From SIG78 sp036677805 (GTDB lineage: Bacteria; Verrucomicrobiota; Lentisphaeria; Victivallales; Victivallaceae), in contig JAVBVS010000023.1 in NCBI GenBank assembly GCA_036677805.1, forward strand, positions 1 through 64,000: 64,000 nt of DNA. Direction: 5' to 3'. A program made the translations under genes and the position numbers. How positions within the stretch are numbered: position 1 is the stretch's first letter; every line of letters starts with the position of its first letter. Positions 53,413-62,901 of this stretch are shown piece after piece. Under the pieces are notes generated by a model. That model saw nothing but the letters and a program-made list of their open reading frames with translations. It was not told where the DNA came from and did no database searches.

Positions 53413-53655
53413 ATGGGTATCGGCGGTATGGAATGGCTGTTGATCATCGTGGTCGTGCTGCTGCTTTTCGGCGCCAGGCGCATTCCCGATCTGGCGCGTT
53501 CGCTCGGTCGGGCCAGCTACGAATTCAAAAAAGCCAAGAACGAAATCGCCCGCGAATCCGAGGAGTTGATCCGCGAAGCTGAAAAATCCGCGGCCAAGGC
53601 CGATGCGGCCAAGTCGGACGCCGCCAAGGATGGCGAACCGGAAAAAAAGGCGTGA
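53413..53655 (+). CDS. tatA: Sec-independent protein translocase subunit TatA/E
   Basis: An 80-residue Tat pore subunit: a short N-terminus, one membrane helix (MEWLLIIVVVLLLFGARRIP, with the conserved Phe-Gly), an amphipathic helix (DLARSLGRASYEFKKAKNE) and an acidic/Ala-Lys tail. ATG 53413 follows CCGGAGG exactly; an earlier start at 53365 is not supported. tatC begins 23 bases later, and there is no tatB, so this is a two-component TatAC system. The Tat-signal gene 52390-53295 lies on the other side of the promoter gap. Confidence 0.93.
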   Translation: MGIGGMEWLLIIVVVLLLFGARRIPDLARSLGRASYEFKKAKNEIARESEELIREAEKSAAKADAAKSDAAKDGEPEKKA

Positions 53656-53677
53656 AGGATTTCGGGACGGCGGCGGC

Positions 53678-54508
53678 ATGAACGGATTTTTTTCCCATCT
53701 CGAAGCCCTGCGGCGCATGCTGCTGGAGGTATTGGCGATTTTCGTGCTGCTGCTGATTCCGGGATGGTATTGGGCGGCGGAAATCATTGCGGTGTTGCAG
53801 CATTATGCCGCAAGCGGCCTGGAAGCGCAATTTTCACTGCGTTATTTCGCGCTGATGGAGCCGTTCGTGGTGGAATTCAAAACCGGAGTGCTGCTGGCGC
53901 TGGGCGCGGGCATGCCGCTTTATTTCTGGCGGATCTGGCACTTTCTGGCGCCTGCGCTTTACCGGCATGAGCGGCGCTGGCTGGCGGGAGGCGCGCTGGC
54001 GGCGTGGGGATTGTTCATGGCCGGGGTCTGTCTGGCGCTTTTTGCCGTGGTTCCGCTGCTGTTGCGTTTTTCCCTGAGCTTCGCCCGGACCGGATTGGAA
54101 CCGCTGATCGGAGTGGAGAACTTCGTGATGCTGATTCTCACGATCTGTCTGGCGTTCGGGGTGATGTTTGAGTTTCCGCTGCTGCTGCTGTTGCTGCTGC
54201 TGCTGGGCGTGATCCGGCTGGATACGCTCTGCCGCCAGCGCCCGACGGTGCTGGTGATTATTCTGGTTCTCGCCGCGATCCTGACCCCGCCCGACGTGCT
54301 CAGTCAGGTCATGCTGGCGGTGCCGTGTTATCTTTTATTTGAATTGACTCTGCTGGTCGCCCGCTTTCTGCCGCGGCCGCCGGAGTCGCCCGAATCGGAA
54401 TCCGAACCGCCGGCCGAACCGCTGCCGGAGGTTTATCAGGCGGCGGAGCGCCGCGCCTTGCGCCGGCGTTCGCGGTCCCCTCGCCGGGGGCCGTATTTCC
54501 GGCGGTAA
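53678..54508 (+). CDS. tatC: Sec-independent protein translocase subunit TatC
   Basis: A 276-residue membrane protein with six helices. The N-terminal motif FFSHLEALRRML matches the TatC HLEELR signature, and LMEPFVVEFKTGVLLALGAG followed by LAPALYRHERRW matches the conserved first periplasmic and cytoplasmic regions that recognise twin-arginine signals. The C-terminus carries an unusual Pro/Glu stretch and an Arg-rich tail (RRALRRRSRSPRR), absent from E. coli TatC. The start has only a weak ribosome site. It follows tatA and is followed after 33 bases by a glycosyltransferase gene. Confidence 0.93.
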   Translation: MNGFFSHLEALRRMLLEVLAIFVLLLIPGWYWAAEIIAVLQHYAASGLEAQFSLRYFALMEPFVVEFKTGVLLALGAGMPLYFWRIWHFLAPALYRHERRWLAGGALAAWGLFMAGVCLALFAVVPLLLRFSLSFARTGLEPLIGVENFVMLILTICLAFGVMFEFPLLLLLLLLLGVIRLDTLCRQRPTVLVIILVLAAILTPPDVLSQVMLAVPCYLLFELTLLVARFLPRPPESPESESEPPAEPLPEVYQAAERRALRRRSRSPRRGPYFRR

Positions 54509-54541
54509 TTGATGTCAGCAACAATCACTGGAGAAGCATTC

Positions 54542-55747
54542 ATGGGAAAGACCGCATCCGCGCCGCTTGGCATTGCCATCGTGCTGAACCGTTTCTATCC
54601 GGAAATCGGCGGCGCCGAGATCAATCTCTTCTTTCAGGCGTCCGAACTGGCGCTGGCGCATCAAGTGGAGGTGTTTACGCCCCGGCGGCTGGCGGAAGCG
54701 CCGAAGCGGGAGACGGTGGCCGGGTTCCGGGTGTTCCGGCTTTGCGACTGGCGCAATATCCGGCGCCGTTTTCCCAACCTCGGGCGCGATACGTTCATGC
54801 CGGGAATATTCTTCCGGATTCTTTTCGGCAACCATGACGTGATTCAGGCGTTTCCGTCGCTGCATCTCAATACGCTGCTGGCGTTTCTGGCGGCTAAAAT
54901 TCGACGTAAACCATTTATTTTGTGCTCATTCGATCTGCTTGACTATGCCGAGATCGAGAAGCGGACCGGCGTTATCGATCCTGATATCCTCGCCTCGTAT
55001 ACACCGCGGAAGTGGAAGCAGTTGATTTTGCGCCATTGCGATCACATTTTCGCCATTTCAGAGCGTGAGATCGACTTTTTCCGCCGCTACAACGACCATG
55101 TGAGCTTTTCGCCGGTGCCGGTCAAGCCGGAAGAGTATGAAATCGCGCTGCCCGATGTCCGCCGGGAATACGGCATTGCCGGAGACGCCATGCTGTTTCT
55201 GGTGCTGGGACGGGTTTCGCGCATCAAAGGGCAGGATATCGCCGCCCAGGCCTTCATCAAGGCGGCAGCCGCCATGCCGGGGAGCAGGCTGGTTTTCGTC
55301 GGGCGCAACGATTACGAGCCGGAATTCGTGGATGCCATCCGCCGCGCCATAGCCGGGCATCAGCTTCAGGACCGGGTGCTCTTTACCGGCATGATCGCCC
55401 GCGAGAAGGTCACGGCATTTCTGACCCAGTCCGATATCCATGTGGTGCCGGTGCGGTTCATGAATGCCGGAGCCGTGGTGGTCGAATCCTGGGCCGCCGG
55501 TACGCCGGTGATTCAGAGCGACGCGGTCGATCCCAATCTGGTCGAACCGGGACGCAACGGCTATCTTTTTCCGTCGCAGGATGTCGATGCGCTCGCTTGT
55601 ACCATGATCCGGGCGTTCGGCGAGCGCGACAAACTGCCGGAATTCGGCCGCTGCGGCCGCGAAAAGGTTCTGCGCGACTTCACCTATCGCCGTCTGGTCG
55701 AGATTTACGATGCCGAATACCGGCGGCTGTGTCCCGGCCGCCGGTGA
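54542..55747 (+). CDS. GT-B family glycosyltransferase (GT4-like)
   Basis: A 401-residue glycosyltransferase. The N-terminal domain opens IAIVLNRFYPEIGGAEINL, with the Gly-Gly acceptor-site motif of GT4. The C-terminal domain shows LFLVLGRVSRIKGQDIAAQA and the donor-binding EX7E region near NAGAVVVESWAAGTPVIQSD. No membrane helix is seen. It may extend a polysaccharide or lipid-linked glycan, but no sugar can be assigned. ATG 54542 follows TGGAGA. It lies in the same direction as tatC. Confidence 0.9.
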   Translation: MGKTASAPLGIAIVLNRFYPEIGGAEINLFFQASELALAHQVEVFTPRRLAEAPKRETVAGFRVFRLCDWRNIRRRFPNLGRDTFMPGIFFRILFGNHDVIQAFPSLHLNTLLAFLAAKIRRKPFILCSFDLLDYAEIEKRTGVIDPDILASYTPRKWKQLILRHCDHIFAISEREIDFFRRYNDHVSFSPVPVKPEEYEIALPDVRREYGIAGDAMLFLVLGRVSRIKGQDIAAQAFIKAAAAMPGSRLVFVGRNDYEPEFVDAIRRAIAGHQLQDRVLFTGMIAREKVTAFLTQSDIHVVPVRFMNAGAVVVESWAAGTPVIQSDAVDPNLVEPGRNGYLFPSQDVDALACTMIRAFGERDKLPEFGRCGREKVLRDFTYRRLVEIYDAEYRRLCPGRR

Positions 55748-55759
55748 GCCGCCGGTCGT

Positions 55760-58411
55760 CTACGGCAGGAAGTAGTAACCGGGGAGTTGTTCCTTGTCGC
55801 GCACGGGTTCGCGCTTTTTCCAGTCCGCCGGCGGTTTCCAGCCGGGGGGAAGCAGTGCGGCATAGACCGCCGCGGCCGGCGCCATGGTCTCCCAGACGGT
55901 GAATTCATTGAGGGTGACGGCATAGCTTTCCAGAGCGTTGTGGCGGCGCCAGAGCGGAATTTCGGCGATGACGACCTGCTTCACGTCATCAAGCACCATC
56001 GGCTCGGCGTGATAGAGTTTGTGCGGCAGCAGCCCGACATTGACTCCGGCGAACTGATGATCGCGCCGGGGTTCGCAGGTCAAGGTGTAGACCATGCTGA
56101 TGCTGGCGTTGGAGATCGAGAAACTCTTGCCGTCGAATCCATAGATGGTCAACCCGGGGATCGGGTCGAGCAGGCGGTCGCTCATCACCCAGTTGGGCAA
56201 AGAGAGCAACCGGACGGGATAAACTTTGCCCAATCCGGTGGTGAAAGTGCGTCCCATGGGATTGGCTCCCTGCATCCAGTCGACCAGCAGCAAGGCGGCG
56301 TCGCGGTATTTTTTCTGGCCGGTGATCTGATGGGCGAGAATGAAAAACATTCCCCGGCGCAACGGCAGCCCCTGTCCCCAGGCGAGGAAGGTGAAATAAG
56401 GACTGCCGAGCGGCCAGTTGACATTGCGGTAGGCGAGCTCCTCCTGGCTTTTCAGCAATTTATCGGCTTCCTCCAGCACCATTTGCCGATATTGCGAAGC
56501 CCGCAGCAGCAATATTTTCCCATAGGGCGACTTTTCCAGAAATTCACTCAGGAACCACGGGCCGAGCCGATTGCGGATTTCCTGCACCGTATATTGAATC
56601 GTCTTGTCGTCGAGCTGGCTTTCATAGGCCTCGTCGCCGGTCAGCAGGAATAAATTGAGCGCGGCCTTGCAGCGGAGTTCGGTCGGTAATTCCTCGGGTT
56701 CTTCGTAGGTCAGCGGTCCGAGTTTGGGATGGGTGAAGGAAGTTTTGAGGCGATTGGCCGGATTCATGGCGAACTTCCAGGCGCGTTCGGCGCTTTGGCG
56801 GAAGGTTGAGCTCAGGTCATCGCGACCCGCGATCTGATAGGCGCGGGCCAGTTTGGCCGCATAAGCGGCGTATTCCAGGGTGCTTTCACGAGTCGGAAGC
56901 GCCAGATAGTAGCGCTGGACGTCTTTCTCCGGATCGGGATTCTCGGGATGGCTGGTCGCTTCGAGCCAGCAGCCGACTCCGCCGTCGGCATTCTGGGCCC
57001 GGCGCCAGACCTCGACGCCCCAGGCGGCCTCATCGACGATATCGGGGATGCCGTTGCCCGATTCCGGGAGGTCAAGCTGATTGTCGGTGAATTTGCCCGG
57101 ATCGAGCAGATAAACCGACAACAGCGCGTCAACCACCGTGAAGTGGTAGGTCCGGCGGTCAAAATCTCCGGCATCCCACCAACCGCCATGGACCCCGGGC
57201 AGCGCCTGTTCGGTTCTGGTGGCGGAAACCATGTCGAAATGCCGGAAGGCGACATTCTTGTTGTTTTGGTCTTTGAAGCGCGTGGTCTTGTCCTGATAAT
57301 GCCGGTCGTTCGGGACGAAGCCGCCCTGATAGGAAACCATATGATCGGCTCCCATCGGCCACCGGGTGAGTTCCGGCGGTTTGGCGATGCCGCTGCGCTG
57401 ATGGAAAAAACCGCGCATCTGGACGTAGAAAGCCCGGCCGATGGCGTCATTGCCGATCACAAAGCTCCAGGAGCGGCCTACGCCGGGAATTCGGATATGG
57501 TATTGTCCGGGCCGGGTGAAATCGGAAAAGTCCATCTCCATCACGGTTTCGCCGTAGAGCTTGACCGGCTGTTGGTTGCGGGTTATGCTCTGATCGGGAC
57601 TGCGCAGGGCAATTTTGCCCTGATAAACGCTTGCTCCGGTCGTTTCGTCGATCAGCTGGAAGGGTTCCCCCGCCCGGGATCCCACCGGAAGTTCGCCGAG
57701 CGATCCCTGCCAGAGGCCGAGATAGGCGTATTTCCGCCCGGCGTCGGAGAGGTATCCTTCCTGGTTGACCTTGATGGCCCGGCTGATTTGACTGCGGTCG
57801 TCGAATACGGTCGAAGCATGTTCGCCGAAACGGGTTGTCACTTCGACTTTCTGGCCGTTAAGCATCGGTTTTTCCAATTCCAGATAGGCGATGTGAACCA
57901 GTTCGGCGGCGCGCGTGATCTGGTTGCGCCCCGGCGGCATGGTCAGCGGAATCCGCAATAATCCGAGCGCCTGAATCCAGGAGCCGCTGGCGGCAACGGC
58001 CGCCGGCTGACCGTCCACGGTCAGGGTGAAATGATCCTTGCGTTCAAACGCATCGCGCAGCAGCGGATGCAGTTCCCCCATGAGTTCGATGGCGGCGAAG
58101 TTATAGAGGAAGCGATGCGAAAAATCCTTGATTTTGCCGGACGCCAGTTCGCCGTCGATGAAGTTCAGGCGTTTGCCGTAGGCTTTCTGAATTTCGCCGA
58201 GCAGGAAGTCGTTGTAGTCGCCCATGATCGCCAGATGGCGGTCGTCAAGCCAGAAAAGCCGGAGCTTGCCCGAGGGGTGGGCCAGCTCCGGAGTTGCTTC
58301 ACGCCGGAGCAGCAGCGCCCCGGGCAGTCCTCCGGGCGACTGGAACATGCCGGATGCGGCGCCGAGAGTGGAAAGCAGGGTCGAAAAAATCAGGGTCAGC
58401 AGAATACGCAT
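55760..58411 (-). CDS. Secreted glycoside hydrolase family 9 enzyme
   Basis: An 883-residue exported enzyme (signal peptide 1-18). An N-terminal region (to about 210) is of unknown fold. An Ig-like CelD domain follows (about 215-330; IKVNQEGYLSDAGRKYAYLG), then the GH9 barrel. The catalytic Asp pair is in GGWWDAGDFD near residue 415, GANPMGRTFTTGLG matches the family's GSNPxGRSFVTG, and the catalytic-acid Glu is in TLNEFTVW near residue 835. GH9 enzymes hydrolyse beta-1,4-glucans such as cellulose or xyloglucan. The length and N-terminal extension exceed most members. No AraC gene is adjacent. Confidence 0.92.
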   Translation of the reverse strand: MRILLTLIFSTLLSTLGAASGMFQSPGGLPGALLLRREATPELAHPSGKLRLFWLDDRHLAIMGDYNDFLLGEIQKAYGKRLNFIDGELASGKIKDFSHRFLYNFAAIELMGELHPLLRDAFERKDHFTLTVDGQPAAVAASGSWIQALGLLRIPLTMPPGRNQITRAAELVHIAYLELEKPMLNGQKVEVTTRFGEHASTVFDDRSQISRAIKVNQEGYLSDAGRKYAYLGLWQGSLGELPVGSRAGEPFQLIDETTGASVYQGKIALRSPDQSITRNQQPVKLYGETVMEMDFSDFTRPGQYHIRIPGVGRSWSFVIGNDAIGRAFYVQMRGFFHQRSGIAKPPELTRWPMGADHMVSYQGGFVPNDRHYQDKTTRFKDQNNKNVAFRHFDMVSATRTEQALPGVHGGWWDAGDFDRRTYHFTVVDALLSVYLLDPGKFTDNQLDLPESGNGIPDIVDEAAWGVEVWRRAQNADGGVGCWLEATSHPENPDPEKDVQRYYLALPTRESTLEYAAYAAKLARAYQIAGRDDLSSTFRQSAERAWKFAMNPANRLKTSFTHPKLGPLTYEEPEELPTELRCKAALNLFLLTGDEAYESQLDDKTIQYTVQEIRNRLGPWFLSEFLEKSPYGKILLLRASQYRQMVLEEADKLLKSQEELAYRNVNWPLGSPYFTFLAWGQGLPLRRGMFFILAHQITGQKKYRDAALLLVDWMQGANPMGRTFTTGLGKVYPVRLLSLPNWVMSDRLLDPIPGLTIYGFDGKSFSISNASISMVYTLTCEPRRDHQFAGVNVGLLPHKLYHAEPMVLDDVKQVVIAEIPLWRRHNALESYAVTLNEFTVWETMAPAAAVYAALLPPGWKPPADWKKREPVRDKEQLPGYYFLP

Positions 58412-58565
58412 AAATCAAATCTTGTTACCGGAGATGGCGGAAATCCGCCGGCGGCAAGCACGGGTCCGGCCCGTCGGGGCCGGAAAATCACCGCCGGCAA
58501 CCGGGATTTCCGGGATAAACTGTTGAAAAGATACAATGCTGTGGCGAAATTTGCAAGTTTTTATT

Positions 58566-58594
58566 TTGAAAATCCGCCCGGAAGATTATATTAT
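58566..58594 (+). promoter_or_regulatory. Sigma-70-type promoter of the last cluster
   Basis: TTGAAA (58566-58571), a 17-base spacer and TATTAT (58589-58594), with TATACT overlapping at 58592-58597, lie about 48 bases ahead of the ATG at 58643. Confidence 0.6.
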
Positions 58595-58642
58595 ACTGCA
58601 AAATACCGGGATATTGGCGAAACGATACAGGAAGCAATCGAC

Positions 58643-59599
58643 ATGAAGACCGAACCCGTGCTTTATCTGGTGGTGCCGTGCTACAATGAAGAGGTGATTT
58701 TAACCGACAGCGCGGCCAAGTTGAGTTCGCGGTTGCGGGAGTTGCGGCAGCGGTTCGGCCTTTCCTCCGCTTCCCGGATCCTTTTTGTCGATGACGGCTC
58801 CACTGACGCCACCTGGGCGATCATCAAAGGATTGATCGCGCAGGACCCGGTTTATGCCGGATTGAAACTGGCGGCCAATCGCGGCCACCAGAATGCGCTG
58901 CTCGCGGGATTGATGAAAGCGCAACTGAGCGCGGATGCGGTGATTTCGCTGGATGCCGATCTGCAGGACGACATCACGGTGCTTGACGAGTTCGTGGCCG
59001 CCTATCTGGCGGGCAGTGATATCGTTTACGGGGTGCGTTCCGATCGTTCGAGCGACAGTTTTTTCAAGCGCAACAGCGCATTGGCGTTTTACCGGATACT
59101 GGAGCTGATGGGCTGCCGGATTGTTTACAATCATGCCGACTTCCGGCTGATGAGCCGCCGGGCGCTGGCGGCGTTGAGCAGTTATCGTGAGGTCAATTTA
59201 TTTTTGCGCGGACTGGTGCCGCTGATCGGATTCAAGCAGAGTCAAGTGTCTTACCGGCGGCTTCCGGCAGCCCGTGAAACCAAATATCCGCTGGGGAAAA
59301 TGCTGTTTCTGGCCTGGGACGGCATCACCTCGTTCAGTGTCCGTCCCATCCGGCTGATTACCGTGCTGGGATTCTCCATGTTTTCCTTCAGCGCGTTGAT
59401 GCTGCTCTACTATCTGTACATTTATTTTCACCGGCAGACCGTGGCCGGCTGGACTTCCCTGATTTTCGTCAGCTTGCTGCTGGGCGGCATTCAGCTGTTT
59501 TCGCTCGGGGTGATCGGCGAATATGTAGGCAAGATTTACATGGAGACCAAGCAGCGCCCGCGTTTCATCGAAGAAGAATATCACGTACGCGAGGAGTAA
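58643..59599 (+). CDS. GtrB/DPM1-like polyprenyl-phosphate glycosyltransferase (GT2)
   Basis: A 318-residue family 2 glycosyltransferase with two C-terminal membrane helices (about 232-255 and 265-290). The catalytic domain has LYLVVPCYNEEVIL, ILFVDDGSTDATWAII, NRGHQNALLAGLMKA and the metal-binding ISLDADLQDDITVL. This is the type that loads a sugar onto undecaprenyl phosphate (GtrB, ArnC). ATG 58643 is behind ACAGGAAGC; a long upstream frame extension is not coding. It opens a four-gene cluster, and the next gene starts 9 bases later. Confidence 0.9.
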   Translation: MKTEPVLYLVVPCYNEEVILTDSAAKLSSRLRELRQRFGLSSASRILFVDDGSTDATWAIIKGLIAQDPVYAGLKLAANRGHQNALLAGLMKAQLSADAVISLDADLQDDITVLDEFVAAYLAGSDIVYGVRSDRSSDSFFKRNSALAFYRILELMGCRIVYNHADFRLMSRRALAALSSYREVNLFLRGLVPLIGFKQSQVSYRRLPAARETKYPLGKMLFLAWDGITSFSVRPIRLITVLGFSMFSFSALMLLYYLYIYFHRQTVAGWTSLIFVSLLLGGIQLFSLGVIGEYVGKIYMETKQRPRFIEEEYHVREE

Positions 59600-59608
59600 G
59601 GGGGAATT

Positions 59609-61729
59609 ATGGCACGAACGATTTCCCGCTCGAAAAGAATCACCGTTCCGATCGGAATGGCGGCGGCTTTCGGCATTGTCGGATTGCTGCTCCAGAGCCT
59701 GATCATGACCTTGCTGTGCAGCGATCCGGCGCATCTGGAACTGACCCGGCGGGAAAGTTTTCTGCGGCATTTTGTCTTCAATCCCGATTCCTGTTTTCAG
59801 GAATACTGGTGGCTTCAGGGATTTTTGGCGATCCTGACCTGTGCCGTCGGCCTGGGCTTCGGATTCAAGATATTGAAGGACATGGAGCTGGAACGGCGGT
59901 TGCGCGATTCCGAGCGCCGGTTGAACGAAGCGTTCAATATCGTCAACGAAGGGGTGTTCGAGTGGTATTACCGCGAAGCCCGGATGTCGCTTTCGGAGAG
60001 TTTCTTCCGGATGTGCGGCCTTGACTCCCGGCGCGAATTCATGACGTTGGCCGAATGGCGCAAGATGATCCATCCCGACGACGTCGCGCATGAAAACCGC
60101 CAGATGTCCGGGGCGATGGAAAATGGCGGCGCGCTGAATTTTCAAATCCGGCTGAAACATGCCGACGGGCACTATTTTCCGGTCCACATCCGCGGTCTGG
60201 CACGGCCGGATGAAAAGCATCCCGGGTGCAGCTATATCCTTGGCACCGTGCGCGATATCTCAGGCGACCTGGCGGCGCAACAGCGATTGTGCCAGTTGGA
60301 AAATCGCCTTCACTCCACTTTTGTGGCGGAAGGCGAGGGGTTGCTCGAGATCAAGCTGCCGGGCCTTGTCATCAGTTCCGACTGGATGCCGCATTGGAAA
60401 ATCGCCGGCGTCAACTGGCACAATCTGGTCGGTTGCGAATTGTGGCGGATGCTGGAAACAGAACCATTCGTCCGCCTGACCGACTGGGTGGAAGCGACGG
60501 CCTTCGGCGGAGAGAATACGCCGCTGGTGATGGATGCGATGTTTCGCCTCAACAGCCGGCTGACGATTCCGTCCCGGCTGGTTTTCAATCGGATTTCCGG
60601 TGAAAACGCCCTGACCCTGAATATCCGCGATTTGACCAGCGAACGGGAATCGGCCTTGAATACTTTGCTGCTGAAACAGGCTTCGGATAATTTGCTGACC
60701 GGCATTCTCATTGCCCGCCAGGACGGCACCGTCTATTATCACAATGCGGTCGTCCGAAAACTGGCGAACGGCGAGGTCAAGCCTGAAAGCAAGATCTGGA
60801 ATCTGGTTCCCGAACTCGACAGGAATGCGTTCCGGACGGTAGCCGAAACCGCCAAGGCGCGCGGCACCTATTCCCTGCGCTGGGATACCGGCGGCAGAAA
60901 CTATGAGGTGAGCTGTTACTTCCTGGCGGTATCGGACGGTTTTTTCTGTTTTTATGTCAATGACCGGACCGAAAACATCGAACAGGAAAATAAATTGCTG
61001 CGGGCGCTGACGGCCGAACAGCAGGCCAATCAGAAACGCCTGGAACTGCTGAACAACATCAATTACGAGTTGCGCAAGCCGCTGACCGGAATTCTCGGCT
61101 TTGCCGATTTGCTCCAGGATGATTCGCTGCCGCCGGACGAGCGGCGCGAATATTTGAATTTCATCACTCAAAGCGGCAATCACCTGCTCAAATTGTGGAC
61201 CGGCGTACTGGAATTGACCACTCTGGAATGCGGCATGCTCGACGTCGAAGCGAGCGAGGTCAATTTGAATTCGGTGATGACCAATGTGCAGAATATCGCG
61301 CGGCCGCTGCTCAACGAAAATATCGAACTGCGCTGCCGCAAAACATTGCGGGATGTCGATGCCGCCATCATCAGCGATGAATCGATCATCGACCGGATTT
61401 TTGAGCGGCTGCTTGAAAACGCCGTGCAGCGGGTCCAAAGCGGCTGGATTGAAATCGGTTACAGCGTGGCCGAAGAACGGGTGAATTTCTATGTTTCCGA
61501 CAATGGTTCAACGCTGACGACCGAACAGAAGGCGCGGGTCTTCGAACCCTTCGGGAGCGGCTTCTGGACTCAGGGCGATACGGTGGAGCTCGGACTGGCC
61601 ATCGCCAAACTGATGATCGCGCTGCTTCACGGCTCGATCAACGTGCAGAACAATCCCGGCGGGGAGGGGGCGTGTTTCGGTTTCAGTATTCCGCTGACCG
61701 CCAAGGTTCCGGACAATCAGGAGAAGTGA
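59609..61729 (+). CDS. Membrane PAS-histidine-kinase-like protein lacking the phospho-acceptor His
   Basis: A 706-residue signalling protein: two membrane helices (15-35, 68-85), a PAS/PAC-type domain (105-215), a further PAS-like region (215-450), then dimerisation and ATPase domains of histidine-kinase type. The usual H-box (MSHEIRTPL) reads NYELRKPLTGILGF, with Tyr486 (codon TAC at 61064-61066) where the phosphorylated His should be. The N-box keeps Asn in LLENAVQ. The G1 box reads SDNGSTL with Asp631 but no second Gly, and G2 (VELGLAI) is reduced. It may be a signalling pseudokinase. AAGGGGGAA precedes the ATG. No response regulator gene is next to it. Confidence 0.86.
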   Translation: MARTISRSKRITVPIGMAAAFGIVGLLLQSLIMTLLCSDPAHLELTRRESFLRHFVFNPDSCFQEYWWLQGFLAILTCAVGLGFGFKILKDMELERRLRDSERRLNEAFNIVNEGVFEWYYREARMSLSESFFRMCGLDSRREFMTLAEWRKMIHPDDVAHENRQMSGAMENGGALNFQIRLKHADGHYFPVHIRGLARPDEKHPGCSYILGTVRDISGDLAAQQRLCQLENRLHSTFVAEGEGLLEIKLPGLVISSDWMPHWKIAGVNWHNLVGCELWRMLETEPFVRLTDWVEATAFGGENTPLVMDAMFRLNSRLTIPSRLVFNRISGENALTLNIRDLTSERESALNTLLLKQASDNLLTGILIARQDGTVYYHNAVVRKLANGEVKPESKIWNLVPELDRNAFRTVAETAKARGTYSLRWDTGGRNYEVSCYFLAVSDGFFCFYVNDRTENIEQENKLLRALTAEQQANQKRLELLNNINYELRKPLTGILGFADLLQDDSLPPDERREYLNFITQSGNHLLKLWTGVLELTTLECGMLDVEASEVNLNSVMTNVQNIARPLLNENIELRCRKTLRDVDAAIISDESIIDRIFERLLENAVQRVQSGWIEIGYSVAEERVNFYVSDNGSTLTTEQKARVFEPFGSGFWTQGDTVELGLAIAKLMIALLHGSINVQNNPGGEGACFGFSIPLTAKVPDNQEK

Positions 61730-61731
61730 AA

Positions 61732-62901
61732 ATGCGCGAACAACTGGAACTGTATGTGTTCATCGATGCGCTGGGCTGGAATCTGGTGGAGCAGTATCAT
61801 TTCGGATCGGATTTTCTCCCGGTGCGCTGCAAAGTCAAAACTCAGCTTGGTTATTCCGCCGGCGCGGTGCCGACGATTCTTTCCGGCCGGACTCCGGCGG
61901 AACACGGACATTTCAGTTTTTTTCGCTATGAGCCGGAACGGTCGCCTTTCCAACGGCTGAAGTGGCTGCCGTCCGGATTGATGCCGGACTGCGTTTTCGG
62001 CCGTCACCGGGTTCGGCATCACCTTTCCAAATGGCTCGGCAAGTTACTGGGATACACCGGGTATTTCCAGCTTTACCGGGTGCCGTTCCAGCATTTGCCG
62101 TATATGGACTATACCGAGAAACGCGATATTTTCATTCCGGGCGGCTTGGAGCAGGTGAAGAATCTGGCCGATGTCTGGCAGGAGCAGGGGCGGGAGTGGC
62201 ATATTTCCAACTGGCGCCATTCCAGCGACCATAATTTTGCCGAATTTGAAGAGTTGATCGCCGCGGAAAAAATCGAATGCGGCTTTCTCTACAGTGCTGC
62301 GCTGGACGGATTCCTGCATCAATATGTCGGCGATTCGGCGGCGGTTGCGGCGGAATTCCAGCATTATGAAGCGCATCTGCGCCGCTTGCTGGCGCTGGCC
62401 CGGGAGCACTACGAACGGGTTCGACTTACGGTTTTTTCCGATCATGGCATGACCCGGCTTTGCGGTACGCTTGACGTTCGCGGCGCATTCGCGGGTTATC
62501 GCTGGGGACGGGAATATGCGTCGGTGACGGATTCGACGATGGTCCGGGTCTGGTGGCTGGAGGATGCCGCGCGGAATGTCATCCGGGAACGGATTGCCGG
62601 ATTGGGACACGGTCACTTTCTGACTGAAGCCGAAAAACGGGAATTCGGCGTCGATTTTGCCGGACGCAGCTATGGCGACGACATCTATCTGCTGGATGCG
62701 GGCTGGCAGTTTGCGCCTTCGGACATGGGGCGGACGGCGTTGCCCGGAATGCACGGTTTTTCCCCGGAGGATAGCGATTCGGACGCCTGTTATCTGAGCA
62801 ATGCCGAGCCGCCGATTACTCCGGCATGGATCGGCGATTTCTTCCGGATCATGACCATGCCGAAGGCCAAAGGAGTTGCCGGAGATGGCGCTGCGCCGTA
62901 A
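61732..62901 (+). CDS. Alkaline-phosphatase-superfamily phosphodiesterase-like enzyme
   Basis: A 389-residue member of the alkaline phosphatase/phosphodiesterase superfamily. Metal-site residues appear in order: Asp12 in YVFIDALGW, nucleophile-like Thr in AVPTILSGRTP, Asp and His in ALDGFLHQYVGD, Asp-His in VFSDHGMT and His in GMHGFSPED, so a full two-metal site is likely. No signal peptide or membrane helix is seen, so it may be cytoplasmic. The substrate (phosphodiester or phosphonate, perhaps a lipid-linked sugar) is unknown. ATG 61732 overlaps the end of the previous gene region by two bases of spacing only, and its 3' end overlaps the nuclease start by 17 bases, indicating coupled translation. 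Confidence 0.88.
   Translation: MREQLELYVFIDALGWNLVEQYHFGSDFLPVRCKVKTQLGYSAGAVPTILSGRTPAEHGHFSFFRYEPERSPFQRLKWLPSGLMPDCVFGRHRVRHHLSKWLGKLLGYTGYFQLYRVPFQHLPYMDYTEKRDIFIPGGLEQVKNLADVWQEQGREWHISNWRHSSDHNFAEFEELIAAEKIECGFLYSAALDGFLHQYVGDSAAVAAEFQHYEAHLRRLLALAREHYERVRLTVFSDHGMTRLCGTLDVRGAFAGYRWGREYASVTDSTMVRVWWLEDAARNVIRERIAGLGHGHFLTEAEKREFGVDFAGRSYGDDIYLLDAGWQFAPSDMGRTALPGMHGFSPEDSDSDACYLSNAEPPITPAWIGDFFRIMTMPKAKGVAGDGAAP

Noticed and set aside
58031..58642. Upstream extension of the GtrB-like glycosyltransferase
   Set aside because: It overlaps the GH9 gene antisense and the family's first strand begins right after ATG 58643.
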